Part shown: piece by piece, positions 9,626-17,933 of the stretch
How the letters are laid out: every line of letters starts with the position of its first letter
Numbering within the stretch: position 1 is the stretch's first letter
Assembly: GCA_963820315.1 (NCBI GenBank)
Contig: CAWFZK010000025.1
Location: forward strand, 112,014 to 176,013
Reading direction: 5' to 3'
Source: JACVRW01 sp963820315
GTDB lineage: Bacteria > Actinomycetota > Thermoleophilia > Solirubrobacterales > Thermoleophilaceae
Length of the DNA stretch: 64,000 nt
Position numbers and translations under genes: made by a program
The notes under the pieces: model-generated
Told to the model about the DNA's origin: nothing
The model's input: only the letters and a program-made list of their open reading frames with translations
Database searches by the model: none

Positions 9626-10309
9626 ATGAGCGGACGCCCCAGGGTCCTGGTGGTCGAGGACGACGTGGATATCGCGGGCGTCCTCCGTCGCTCCCTGGAC
9701 AAGGAGGGCTACGAGGTCCGCATCGCCGCGGACGGCGAGACCGCGCTGGACGCGGCCGGCCTGTTCGAGCCGGACGCCGTCGTGCTCGACCTCGGCCTGC
9801 CGAAGCTCGACGGCGTCGAGGTGTGCCGGCGGCTGCGCGCCGACGGCGACGTCCCGATCCTCATCCTCACCGCACGCGACGCCGTCGACGCGCGCGTCGA
9901 GGGGCTCGACTCCGGCGCCGACGACTACCTGGTCAAGCCGTTCGAGCGCGACGAGCTGCTCGCGCGCATGCGCGCGCTCCTGCGCCGCCGGCCGCCGCGC
10001 GGCAGCGCCTCCGTCGTCGTCGGCGACCTGCGCCTCAACCCGGACACGCGCGAGGTCCTCCGCGGCGAGCGCAAGCTCGATCTGACCGCACGCGAGTTCG
10101 AGCTGCTCGAGTACCTGATGCGCAACGCCCGCATCGTCGTGTCGCGCCAGACGCTGCTCGACGAGGTCTGGGGCTATCACCCGTTCGCCGAGACGAACAC
10201 CGTCGACGTCTTCATCTCGAACCTGCGCCGCAAGCTCGAGGAGGGCGGGGAGCCGCGCATCCTGCACACGATGCGCGGCGCCGGCTACGTGCTGAGGGAT
10301 GACTCGTGA
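9626..10309 (+). CDS. OmpR-family response regulator
   Basis: A 227-residue receiver plus winged-helix regulator. Acidic pocket Glu11-Asp12-Asp13, phospho-acceptor Asp55 in VVLDLGLPK, Thr in LILTARD and Lys in YLVKPFE are all present; the C-terminal half is a Trans_reg_C domain (DLTAREFELLEYLM; TNTVDVFISNLRRKL; TMRGAGYVLR). ATG 9626 is preferred over upstream starts because it begins right at the receiver strand and sits at leaderless distance from a -10 box. It overlaps the histidine kinase gene by four bases. The set resembles MprAB/TcrXY-type actinobacterial pairs; the stimulus is unknown. Confidence 0.92.
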   Translation: MSGRPRVLVVEDDVDIAGVLRRSLDKEGYEVRIAADGETALDAAGLFEPDAVVLDLGLPKLDGVEVCRRLRADGDVPILILTARDAVDARVEGLDSGADDYLVKPFERDELLARMRALLRRRPPRGSASVVVGDLRLNPDTREVLRGERKLDLTAREFELLEYLMRNARIVVSRQTLLDEVWGYHPFAETNTVDVFISNLRRKLEEGGEPRILHTMRGAGYVLRDDS

Positions 10310-11784
10310 GAACCCGGCTGCCGATCAAGGCCAAGGTCGCGATCGTCACCGCCGCGCTCACCTTCGTGATCCTGAGCCTGTTCGCGACCGTGATCGGCGC
10401 GCTCGCCGAGCAGCGCATCACGAGCGGCTTCGAGGACGATCTGCGCGCCACGGCGGCGGACCTCCAGGACCAGATCGGCCTCGAGCGGACCGGCAGGGGC
10501 TACGCGCTCAGCGACGGGGACCGCGACCTCCTTCGCGCCGCAGCCGCCGGCGGCGCGATCGTCCGCGTGGTCGACGTGAACGGCCGGGTCGTCTACGCCA
10601 CGAGCCTTCGCGCCCTCGGCCCGCCGATCGACGGCGTCACGGACGCCGGCGACTTCCGCGTCGTGTCCGAGCAGCTCGTCGTCCCCGACGTGCAGACCGA
10701 GGGCACGTTCGACCCGATCCCCCTCCCCGTCGCGCGCGAGATCGGCTGGGTCCAGTACGCGGAGACCGAGGCGAGCGTGCAGACGACGATCAACCGCGTG
10801 CGGCTGTTCCTCGGCTTCGGCGTGGTCGGCGGCACGGCGCTGGCGTTCCTCGGCGGCCTGCTCGTCGCGCGCCGTGCGATGCGCCCGATCTCGGGCCTCA
10901 CGAAGGCCGCCCGCGAGGTCGCCCGCACGCGCGACCCGGACGTGCGGCTGCCCAAGCCGCTGGCACACGACGAGGTATCCGAGCTCGCCTTCACGCTCGA
11001 GGACATGCTGCGCGAGCTGGGCGCCGCGCGCGGCGAGACCGAGGCCACGCTCGATCGCCAGCGCGCCTTCGTGGCGGATGCGTCGCACGAGCTGCGCACG
11101 CCGCTGACCAGCATCCTCGCCAACCTCGAGCTGCTCGAGGCGGATCTCGACGGCGAGCAGCGCGAGATGGCCGCCTCCGCGCTGCGCTCCTCGCGGCGCA
11201 TGCGCCGCCTCGTCGGCGACCTGCTGCTGCTCGCGCGCGCCGATGCAGGGCGGGAGGCCCCGAAGGCGCCGGTGGACCTCGCGGCCGTGGCGCGCGAGGC
11301 GGCGGCGGAGGCCGGCGCCCTGTCCACGCAGCCCAGCGTCGACGTGGACGCGCCCGACCCGGTCGTGCTCGAGGGCGTCGCCGACGACCTGCACCGGCTG
11401 GCCGGCAATCTCGTCGAGAACGCCCTCATCCACACTCCCGCCGGGACGCCCGTGACGGTCTCCGTGCGGCGTGAGGGCGGCTCGGCCGTGCTCGAGGTCT
11501 CCGACCGCGGCCCCGGGGTGCCGCCGGCGCTTCGCAAGCGGGTCTTCGAGCGCTTTGCGCGCGGCGGCGGCGACGCGGCTCCGAGCGGCGGCAGCGGCCT
11601 CGGCCTGGCGATCGTCCGCGCCGTGGCTGAGGCGCACGGCGGCACGGTCGACGTGGACGACGCCGAGGGCGGCGGCGCGCGCTTCACGGTCAGGATGCCG
11701 GTCGAGTCGCGCTCCGATGCCGGCGCTAGCGTGTTGACGTCTGGAGAACCCCATCCCGGATTCCTGAAGGAGCCGCACCCGTGA
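10306..11784 (+). CDS. Sensor histidine kinase
   Basis: A 492-residue membrane kinase partner of the preceding regulator. It has a first membrane span at about residues 10-30, an extracytoplasmic sensor of about 130 residues, a second span near 165-185 and a HAMP linker. The HisKA motif ASHELRTPLTS has phospho-acceptor His261, followed by the ATPase boxes NLVENALIHTP, DRGPGVP and GSGLGLAIV. GTG 10306 overlaps the regulator stop (GTGA). The C-terminal 30 residues past the ATPase domain are low complexity. Its TGA overlaps the start of the next gene, so all three are probably one operon and the secreted protein may be a target or partner. Confidence 0.92.
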   Translation: MRTRLPIKAKVAIVTAALTFVILSLFATVIGALAEQRITSGFEDDLRATAADLQDQIGLERTGRGYALSDGDRDLLRAAAAGGAIVRVVDVNGRVVYATSLRALGPPIDGVTDAGDFRVVSEQLVVPDVQTEGTFDPIPLPVAREIGWVQYAETEASVQTTINRVRLFLGFGVVGGTALAFLGGLLVARRAMRPISGLTKAAREVARTRDPDVRLPKPLAHDEVSELAFTLEDMLRELGAARGETEATLDRQRAFVADASHELRTPLTSILANLELLEADLDGEQREMAASALRSSRRMRRLVGDLLLLARADAGREAPKAPVDLAAVAREAAAEAGALSTQPSVDVDAPDPVVLEGVADDLHRLAGNLVENALIHTPAGTPVTVSVRREGGSAVLEVSDRGPGVPPALRKRVFERFARGGGDAAPSGGSGLGLAIVRAVAEAHGGTVDVDDAEGGGARFTVRMPVESRSDAGASVLTSGEPHPGFLKEPHP

Positions 11785-12520
11785 AGTCGTTCCTGAGCAG
11801 GCGCCCCTCGCCCGCCCTGGTCATCTCGCTGATCGCGCTGTTCGTCTCGCTGTCCGGCGTCTCGTATGGAGTGGCCACCGGTTTCATCGACAGTCGCGAG
11901 CTCAAGAACAACCAGGTTCGCAGCGTCGACCTGCGCAACAACGACATCCGCACGCGCGACCTGCGCAACAACGAGGTGCGCGGACTCGACATCCGCAACA
12001 GCACGGTCCGGGGCACCGACGTCGGGCTCAACAGCCTGACCGGCGACGACATCAACGAGTCGCGGCTCGGCAAGGTGCCGAGCGCCACCGCGGCCGACAG
12101 CGCCACCACCGCGCAGGCTCTGCCCAGAACGTCCGGGTGATCGCGCCGACCACCCTCGCCCGGGGCGCTGCGCCCGTCACGCTGGCTACGCACGGTCCGC
12201 TCACGATCGCGCTTCGCTGCTTCCAGGACATGGGCGGCACGAGCGTTTGGGTCACGGCGGCCACCTCCTCAGACAACACGTCGGCTCTGGGGATCGAGTC
12301 CGGAGGGACCGCCTTGGGTGACTCCGATCTCGACGCGGTCGACATGCCGGTCCCCGCCGTGGCGCACACCGATCCAGCCGGCGCGGGCAGGACCGGCTTC
12401 GCGAGCGGTCTCGTCGTGGCCGCGGCGAACGGCCAGGCGCTCAGCGGCCAGCTGTCGGTACTCGCTGACCAGGACGCCGCCACCTGCAGCGCCCAGGGCC
12501 ACCTCGTGCTGGCCGGCTAG
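11781..12520 (+). CDS. Secreted protein with decapeptide repeats, one frameshift
   Basis: A GTG start overlapping the kinase stop opens a protein with a short basic head, the SPALVISLIALFVSLSGVSYG signal/anchor seen in many Thermoleophilia exported proteins, and then about six ten-residue repeats of the form Leu-Arg-Asn-Asn-x-x-Arg-x-x-Asp (residues about 37-95). The frame ends at 12140 but continues in a second frame from about 12120 (QNVRVIAPTTLARG) to TAG 12520 with a plausible beta-rich C-terminal domain. A single indel near 12120 is inferred. Function is unknown; regularly spaced Asn/Asp suggest a beta-helix or a surface stalk. Confidence 0.6.
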
Positions 12521-14181
12521 ACCTCGACGACAACCGGCAGGATCATCGGGCGCCTGCGCAGGCGCCGGTAGACGAACTCCGCGATGTCGTCGTGCAGGTG
12601 GTCCTGGAGCAGGTCGATCTCGCGGACCTCCTCCTCGGCGCTGCGCACGAGCGATTCGTCGACGGCCTTGCGCAGCTCTGCGACGAAGCCGTCGTCGTCC
12701 TCGAGGAAGGGCACGCCGCGGAAGATCACCTCGGGTGGGACCACGGAGCGGCCGTCCTGCTCCGAGATCGTGGCCACGACGATGAAGATGCCGTCGGCGG
12801 ACAGCATGCGCCGGTCGCGGAGCGCGACGTCCTCGATGTCCCCCACGTCGACGCCGTCCACGAAGATCATGCCCGCCTGGACGCGCTCGCCGAAGCGCGC
12901 CCCGGACGAGTCGATCTCGAGCGGCGACCCGTTCTCGCCGCGGAAGATCGACTTCGGCGGCACCCCGACCGCCTCGGCCAGCTCCCCGTGCAGCCGCAGG
13001 CGCTTGTGGTCCCCGTGCACGGGCATCACGAACTGGGGTTTCGTCAGGTTCAGCATCAGCTTCAGCTCCTCGGCATAGCCGTGGCCGGAGGCGTGAACCG
13101 GCACGTCGGCGGCCGTGAAGACCGTGGCGCCCAAGCGGTAGATGCGGTCGATCGTCTCGTTGACCGCCCGCTCGTTGCCGGGGATCGGCGTGGCTGAGAA
13201 CACGACGGTGTCGCCCTCATGGAGCGCCACCTGGGGATGGTCCCCGTGGGCCATGCGGCGCAGGGCCGAGAGCGGCTCACCCTGGCTGCCGGTGGAGATC
13301 ACGACGAGCTTGTGGTCCGGGAAGTCCTCGATCTCCCTGGCCCCCACCAGCATGCCCTCGGGCACGTCGATATGGCCGAGCATGCGCCCGATGTTCACGT
13401 TCTTGCGCATGGAGCGCCCGAGAAGCGAGACCTTGCGCCCGAGCTGAGCGGCGGCGTCCACCACCTGTTGGACGCGGTGGATGTTGGAGGCGAAGCAGGT
13501 GACGACGATGCGCCCCTGGCAGCGACCGAAGACCTCGACCAGCCGCGGGCCGACGGCGGACTCGGACAGGGAGACCCCGGGGCGGTCGGCATTCGTCGAG
13601 TCGCCGCATAGGAGCAGCAGGCCCTCGCGGCCCAGCTCGGCGAGCCGCGACACGTCCGCCGGCACGCCGTCGACCGGCGTCTGGTCGAACTTGTAGTCGC
13701 CCGTGACGAGCATGGTGCCGAGCTCGCACGTGAGCGCCACCGCGAACGAGTCCGGGATCGAGTGCGCCATCTTCACCATCTCCACCGAAAACGGCCCGGC
13801 GTCGAAGGTCTGGCCGGCGAGCACGTCCTCGACCTCGATGTCCTTCAGCCGGTGCTCGTCGAGCTTCGAGCGCACCATCGCGGCCGTCAGCGGCCCGCCG
13901 TAGACGACCGGCGCGCGATCCAGCTCGCGCAGCACGAACGGCAGCGCGCCCACGTGATCCTCGTGGCCGTGCGTGAGCACGATCGCCTCGATGTCGTCGG
14001 CGCGCTCGCGCAGGTAGGTGAAGTCGGGCAGCACGAGGTCGATGCCGAGCTGGTCGGGAGCCGGGAACATCAGCCCGGTGTCGACGACCACGATGCGGCC
14101 GTCGAACTCGACGACCATCATGTTCTTCCCGATCTCCCCTAGCCCGCCGAGCGGGAGGACACGAAGCGTCGCTGCGCTCAA
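12517..14181 (-). CDS. rnj: Ribonuclease J
   Basis: A 554-residue metallo-beta-lactamase/beta-CASP ribonuclease that matures and degrades RNA as endo- and 5'-exonuclease. HGHEDH zinc motif at residues 71-76, GDYKFDQTPVDG, the beta-CASP block TCFASNIHRVQ and the phosphate-binding SGHGYAEELK are all present, and the C-terminal domain is complete. The TTG start at 14181 overlaps the dapA stop as TTGA, the usual dapA-rnj coupling in actinobacteria. At its 3' end the stop shares the four bases CTAG with the stop of the convergent secreted-protein gene. Confidence 0.95.
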   Translation of the reverse strand: MSAATLRVLPLGGLGEIGKNMMVVEFDGRIVVVDTGLMFPAPDQLGIDLVLPDFTYLRERADDIEAIVLTHGHEDHVGALPFVLRELDRAPVVYGGPLTAAMVRSKLDEHRLKDIEVEDVLAGQTFDAGPFSVEMVKMAHSIPDSFAVALTCELGTMLVTGDYKFDQTPVDGVPADVSRLAELGREGLLLLCGDSTNADRPGVSLSESAVGPRLVEVFGRCQGRIVVTCFASNIHRVQQVVDAAAQLGRKVSLLGRSMRKNVNIGRMLGHIDVPEGMLVGAREIEDFPDHKLVVISTGSQGEPLSALRRMAHGDHPQVALHEGDTVVFSATPIPGNERAVNETIDRIYRLGATVFTAADVPVHASGHGYAEELKLMLNLTKPQFVMPVHGDHKRLRLHGELAEAVGVPPKSIFRGENGSPLEIDSSGARFGERVQAGMIFVDGVDVGDIEDVALRDRRMLSADGIFIVVATISEQDGRSVVPPEVIFRGVPFLEDDDGFVAELRKAVDESLVRSAEEEVREIDLLQDHLHDDIAEFVYRRLRRRPMILPVVVEV

Positions 14182-15029
14182 ACTGCCGCCAGCAGGTTGT
14201 GGCGTTCGAGGGCGGCCCGGATCGGCGCGGTCTCCTGCTCGTCCGCCTCGACGAGCGGCAGCCGCAGCCCGCCGACGGAGTGGCCGGCGAGGTTCAGCGC
14301 CGCCTTGATCGGGATCGGGTTGGTCGTGACGGTGAGCGCCTCGTAGAGGTCCTGCAGGGAATCGTGCAGGTCCGCGCGCGCGTCCGGCTCGTCGATCATG
14401 CGGCGCATCTCGCCCCCGACCAGGTGCGACGCGACGAGGATCCCGCCCGTCCCCCCCATGTCGAGCACGCGCGCCAGCACGTCGTCGTTGCCGGCGAGCA
14501 GGTCGAGGCCGTCGATGGGCGCGAGGTCCTCGTAGCGCGCCTGCTTGACCGCCTGGACGTTGTCGATCTCAGCGAGCTCGGCAAGCAGGTCGTTCGGCAT
14601 GTCGAGCGCCGTCCGGCCCGGGATGTTGTAGAGGATGATCGGCCGGTCCGTGGCGGCGGCCGCCGCCTCGTAGTGGGCGTGCAGGCCGCGCCGGTTGGGC
14701 TTCACGTAGTAGGGCGTGACGACGAGCATCGCGTCCACCCCCGCCTCGTGCGCGCGCTCGGTCAGCTCGACCGTGTGGCGCGTGTCGTACGTGCCCGTGC
14801 CCGCCACGATGAACGCGTCGCCGGGCGTCTCGCTCACCGCCAGCTCCCACAGCTGCGTCTTCTCCTCGTCGGTGAGGGTGGCGGCCTCGCCGGTGCTGCC
14901 GGCGACCACCAGGCCGTCGGAGCCGTTCTCGAGCAGGTGCCGCATGAGCCGGACGGTCGCGTCCTCGTCGACGTCGCCGTTCGCGTCGAACGGCGTGACC
15001 ATCGCGGTGAGGATGCCGCCGATGCTCAT
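14178..15029 (-). CDS. dapA: 4-hydroxy-tetrahydrodipicolinate synthase
   Basis: Condenses pyruvate with aspartate semialdehyde, the first committed step of lysine and diaminopimelate synthesis. The 283-residue TIM barrel has GSTGE at 44-48, Tyr134 in LYNIPGRT and the Schiff-base Lys162 in VQAVKQA. Frame and length are normal. It is translationally coupled to rnj. The partner dapB lies about 3 kb away on the same strand behind pnp and the M16 peptidase gene. Confidence 0.95.
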   Translation of the reverse strand: MSIGGILTAMVTPFDANGDVDEDATVRLMRHLLENGSDGLVVAGSTGEAATLTDEEKTQLWELAVSETPGDAFIVAGTGTYDTRHTVELTERAHEAGVDAMLVVTPYYVKPNRRGLHAHYEAAAAATDRPIILYNIPGRTALDMPNDLLAELAEIDNVQAVKQARYEDLAPIDGLDLLAGNDDVLARVLDMGGTGGILVASHLVGGEMRRMIDEPDARADLHDSLQDLYEALTVTTNPIPIKAALNLAGHSVGGLRLPLVEADEQETAPIRAALERHNLLAAV

Positions 15030-15040
15030 GCTGCGTCCTA

Positions 15041-15328
15041 CTACTGGAGGGGCTTGAACGGGTCGGGGTTCGCGTTGGCGTCCCCCGCCGGGGTGGCTGG
15101 AGGCGGCGGCTCTGGGGACGCCTCCGTGGCCGGCTCGGCGGACGGCGGCGGCGCCGTCGCAGCGGGCGGTCCCTCGTCCTGGATCGGGCGGCCGTGCTCG
15201 TCGTAGCGGACCCCGGCCGCGTCAGGCGTCTGTTCCGGGGAGGAGGTCTGGTTGAAGCTCTCCTGAGCCTCGTCGAGCTTCTGCTGCGCCTGCTCGGCGA
15301 GCTTCTTCGCCTTGTCCATGAAACCCAT
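15041..15328 (-). CDS. Small hydrophilic protein, helical head and Pro-rich tail
   Basis: A 95-residue protein not assignable to a known function. Residues 1-30 (MGFMDKAKKLAEQAQQKLDE) form an amphipathic helix, residues 38-52 contain GVRYDEHGRPIQDE, and the rest is Pro/Ala/Glu-rich. The ATG has a strong GAGGAGGG site, and TAAGGT at 15356-15361 (complement) fits a -10 box. Similar short proteins with an antitoxin-like MxKAKxLAE head are common in actinobacteria. It stands alone upstream of dapA. Confidence 0.7.
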   Translation of the reverse strand: MGFMDKAKKLAEQAQQKLDEAQESFNQTSSPEQTPDAAGVRYDEHGRPIQDEGPPAATAPPPSAEPATEASPEPPPPATPAGDANANPDPFKPLQ

Positions 15329-15420
15329 TCGGCCCTCCTCGAATCGCGTCGAAGCACCTTAGCGCTCCGGCAGGCCTTCCGGAACCTCCGCTGCAAATGG
15401 CAGAATTCCACCTGACCCAG

Positions 15421-15846
15421 ATGGCAGAGGAACGCGACTACAGCCACCGGACCACGGTCCAGAAGCTCGGCGTGCAGCCCGATCAGCGCGTCGAGGTGGC
15501 TGGCGACGTCGGCGTTGGGCTACGCGGCGACGTCAAGGATGCGCTCGGCCGCGGGCTCGTGCGCTCGGGCCAGCTGGACGGCGCGATCGTGCTCGTGGAG
15601 AGCGAGGAGGACGCCAAGGAGGCGCTCGTCCGCTACCGCGCGCGGCTGCGTGACACCGGTTACCTGTGGTTCATAACCCGTAAACGGGGACACGAGAACT
15701 ACCTCAACCAGATGACGCTCGTGCCCCACGCCAAGCGCCTCGGCCTGATCGACAACAAGACGTGCTCGATCGACGAGGAGCGCTCCGGGATCCGCTTCGT
15801 GGTGCCGCGGGCGCTGCGCCGCGGCGGCGACCAGACGGCGGCCTAG
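15421..15846 (+). CDS. DUF3052 family protein
   Basis: A 141-residue protein with the DUF3052 pattern: DYSHRTTVQKLGVQPDQRV at the N-terminus, a central DGAIVLVESEEDAKEAL, then GYLWFITRKRG and a basic C-terminus. Function of the family is unknown. An in-frame ATG eight codons earlier (15397) is possible, but the family N-terminus matches 15421 better. No Shine-Dalgarno sequence precedes either start. The TAG stop shares CTAG with the convergent VKOR gene. Confidence 0.75.
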   Translation: MAEERDYSHRTTVQKLGVQPDQRVEVAGDVGVGLRGDVKDALGRGLVRSGQLDGAIVLVESEEDAKEALVRYRARLRDTGYLWFITRKRGHENYLNQMTLVPHAKRLGLIDNKTCSIDEERSGIRFVVPRALRRGGDQTAA

Positions 15847-16271
15847 CCGGCGGCGGCCCGCTCGGGCGACTGGACGAGCCGCCAGCACGTCGCCACGGCG
15901 AGGATCGTCATCAGCACCGCGCTCGCCACGCACCACTGGCAGATCGCGTCGATCTCGAACAGCTCGAGCCAGGTCAGGTAGAAGCTGAAGCCGAACCCGA
16001 CCAGCGCCAGCAGTGCGCCGGCGAGCCTGCCGCCGTCGCCCGGGAGCCAGAGCGAGGCGAGGATCGAGGCGTATCCGATCAGGCCGAGCACTGCGACCGG
16101 GACGCCGGCCAGCTCGGCGTAGCTCGAGTTCTGCACCTTCTCGCAGCCACCGCCACCGCCGGCGCAGATCGGCTCGAGCTCGGCGTAGTGCACGTATGTG
16201 AGGTAGGCGGCGACGGCCAGCCCGATCAGCGCGGTCAGCGCGATCAGCCGGCGCAGCCGGCGTTCGGTCAT
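15843..16271 (-). CDS. Vitamin K epoxide reductase (VKOR) family membrane protein
   Basis: Bacterial VKOR reoxidises DsbA-type thiol oxidases with quinone. The 142-residue protein has four or five membrane spans, the loop cysteines Cys36 and Cys43 (GGCEKVQNSSYAE), and the active CxxC at 111-114 (AICQWCVAS), all expected for the catalytic core. There is no fused thioredoxin domain, but a membrane-anchored DsbA-like protein is encoded just upstream (16356-17102), giving an oxidase plus recycler pair. The ATG at 16271 lies inside one copy of a 44-bp tandem duplication. Confidence 0.9.
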   Translation of the reverse strand: MTERRLRRLIALTALIGLAVAAYLTYVHYAELEPICAGGGGGCEKVQNSSYAELAGVPVAVLGLIGYASILASLWLPGDGGRLAGALLALVGFGFSFYLTWLELFEIDAICQWCVASAVLMTILAVATCWRLVQSPERAAAG

Positions 16272-16358
16272 TGCGGAAGCAGCCGGCTCGGCCGGGTGCG
16301 CACCGATGGTCTCATTGCGGAAGCAGCCGGCTCGGCCGGGTGCGCACCGATGGTCTCA
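16271..16358. repeat. Exact 44-bp tandem duplication between dsbA-like and VKOR genes
   Basis: Bases 16271-16314 and 16315-16358 are identical. The unit spans from the VKOR start to the DsbA-like stop and contains CCGGC/GCCGG dyad symmetry. Because each copy carries a CAATGA block, the upstream copy gives an extra ATG that opens a 15-codon frame ending on the VKOR start (overlap ATGA). Confidence 0.95.
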
Positions 16359-17102
16359 CTGCTCGCCGAGGGCGGAGTCGATCGCCGCAGTGACGCTGTC
16401 GGCGTCGAGTGAGCTGAGCTCGAGCTGCTGCGGAGCGCCGCTCCCCTTCTGGATGAAGAAGGTGGGTGTGCCGCTCACGCCGAGCGCGTTGGCCTGGCGC
16501 TCCGCCTGGCGGATCAGCTGCTGCGCCGCGGGGCTGTCGAGATCGGAGTCGAGCTGGCCGACGTCGAGCCCCGGGGTCTCGCGCGCGAGCTGCTCCAGGA
16601 ACGCGTCGGTCGCATAGCCCGAGTTCTCCTGCCCCTGGTTGCGGTAGAAGAGATCGCTGAACTGCCAGCCCTTGTTTTGGAGCGTCGCCGCGGCAGCTAC
16701 CTCGGCGCCGCGCTCGGAGTCGGGGCCGATGAAGCGCAGCAGGCGCAGCTGCATCTTCAGGCGGCCGCTGCGCACGTAGTCCTGGATCACGGTCGGCAGT
16801 GCGCCGGTCGTGTACTCCGCACAGAACGGGCACTGGAGGTCGGCGAACTCGATCAGGGTCGCCGGTGCGTCCGGCTGCCCGAGCGTCACGCCCTGCTGCG
16901 GGATGCCGCCGAAGAGCGCCTTGACCTCAGCGGATTGGCTCTGCTGCGCTCCGCCGCCTGAGGCCGTCGGCCCGCCGGCCCCGTCGCCACCGCTGTCGTC
17001 CGAGCCGCCCTGGCTCACCGCGATCGCGACCACGACCACGACGACGGCCGCCAGGATCGCGCCGCCCAGCAGCAGCAGGCGCCTCTTTCGCTCCGTGCTC
17101 AC
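16356..17102 (-). CDS. Membrane-anchored DsbA-like thiol:disulfide oxidoreductase
   Basis: A 248-residue protein: N-terminal anchor at about residues 9-29, a Gly/Ser/Asp-rich linker to about 60, then a thioredoxin fold of the DSBA_4 type with active CPFC at 91-94 (LIEFADLQCPFCAEY) and the cis-Pro loop GVSGTPTFFI. It acts outside the membrane, forming disulfides in exported proteins. Start is GTG 17102. The neighbouring VKOR gene downstream supplies the likely reoxidation partner. Confidence 0.9.
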   Translation of the reverse strand: MSTERKRRLLLLGGAILAAVVVVVVAIAVSQGGSDDSGGDGAGGPTASGGGAQQSQSAEVKALFGGIPQQGVTLGQPDAPATLIEFADLQCPFCAEYTTGALPTVIQDYVRSGRLKMQLRLLRFIGPDSERGAEVAAAATLQNKGWQFSDLFYRNQGQENSGYATDAFLEQLARETPGLDVGQLDSDLDSPAAQQLIRQAERQANALGVSGTPTFFIQKGSGAPQQLELSSLDADSVTAAIDSALGEQ

Positions 17103-17276
17103 CCGGCTTCAGGCTAGAGATCGGAGTCGTCGTTTCCGCGCATCTTCCCGGCGTCGGAACGCGCCTGGCGCCAGCCACGGGAATCGCCGATGCTCCGCAT
17201 CGACTCATCCCGTGTCCGTCACCAGGCCCCGCTCCGCCACTCGGGAAGCCGAAGCGGAACCTCCGACTCAGATCAC

Positions 17277-17933
17277 CTAGAGAAGATGCTCGAGCCCGAT
17301 GGTGGGCGAGCGCTCGAGCGACTCCACGCTGCGCACGGCGAGCAGCACTCCGGGCATGAACGACTCGCGGGCGATCGAATCGTGGCGGATCGAGAGCGTC
17401 TGGCCGAGGCCGCCGAAGAGCACCTCCTGGTGCGCGACGAGGCCGGGCAGCCGGACCGAGTGAATCGGCTCGTGGACGTTGCCGCCGGCCGCGCGCACCA
17501 GGTCGGCCGTGCGCGCCGCCGTGCCAGACGGCGCGTCGACCTTACGGTCGTGGTGCAGCTCGATGATCTCGCACTCGGGCATGTGCTTCGCCGCCTGCTG
17601 CGCGAACTCCATCATCAGCACCGCGCCGATCGCGAAGTTGGGCGCGACGAACAGGTTGCCCGGGCCGACTCCCTCGAGCTCAGAGAAGTCCGCCCCGGTG
17701 GTTCCCATGACGCAGTGGACGCCGGCCTCGATGCAGGTGCGCGCGTTCTGAAGCGCGCTGTCCGGTGTCGAGAAGTCGACCACCACGTCGGCATCGCCGA
17801 GCACGTCGAGGAGCGCCACCTCGAGCAGCGGGTCGGCACGCCCGACGAGCGCCATGTCGTCGGCGCCCTCGACCGCCGCGCAGACCGCCTGCCCCATGCG
17901 CCCCGAGGCGCCGGAGACGGCGACGTTGATCAC
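17277..17933 (-). CDS. dapB: 4-hydroxy-tetrahydrodipicolinate reductase
   Basis: Second enzyme of diaminopimelate synthesis. It has the NAD(P)H loop VSGASGRMGQAV at residues 6-17, the GTTG segment at 77-80, and the catalytic ELHHDRK with His127, His128 and Lys131 followed by the SGTA substrate loop. At 218 residues it is shorter than many DapB proteins (about 245-270), chiefly between strands 1 and 2. The GTG start overlaps the stop of the M16 peptidase gene (GTGA). Confidence 0.93.
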   Translation of the reverse strand: MINVAVSGASGRMGQAVCAAVEGADDMALVGRADPLLEVALLDVLGDADVVVDFSTPDSALQNARTCIEAGVHCVMGTTGADFSELEGVGPGNLFVAPNFAIGAVLMMEFAQQAAKHMPECEIIELHHDRKVDAPSGTAARTADLVRAAGGNVHEPIHSVRLPGLVAHQEVLFGGLGQTLSIRHDSIARESFMPGVLLAVRSVESLERSPTIGLEHLL

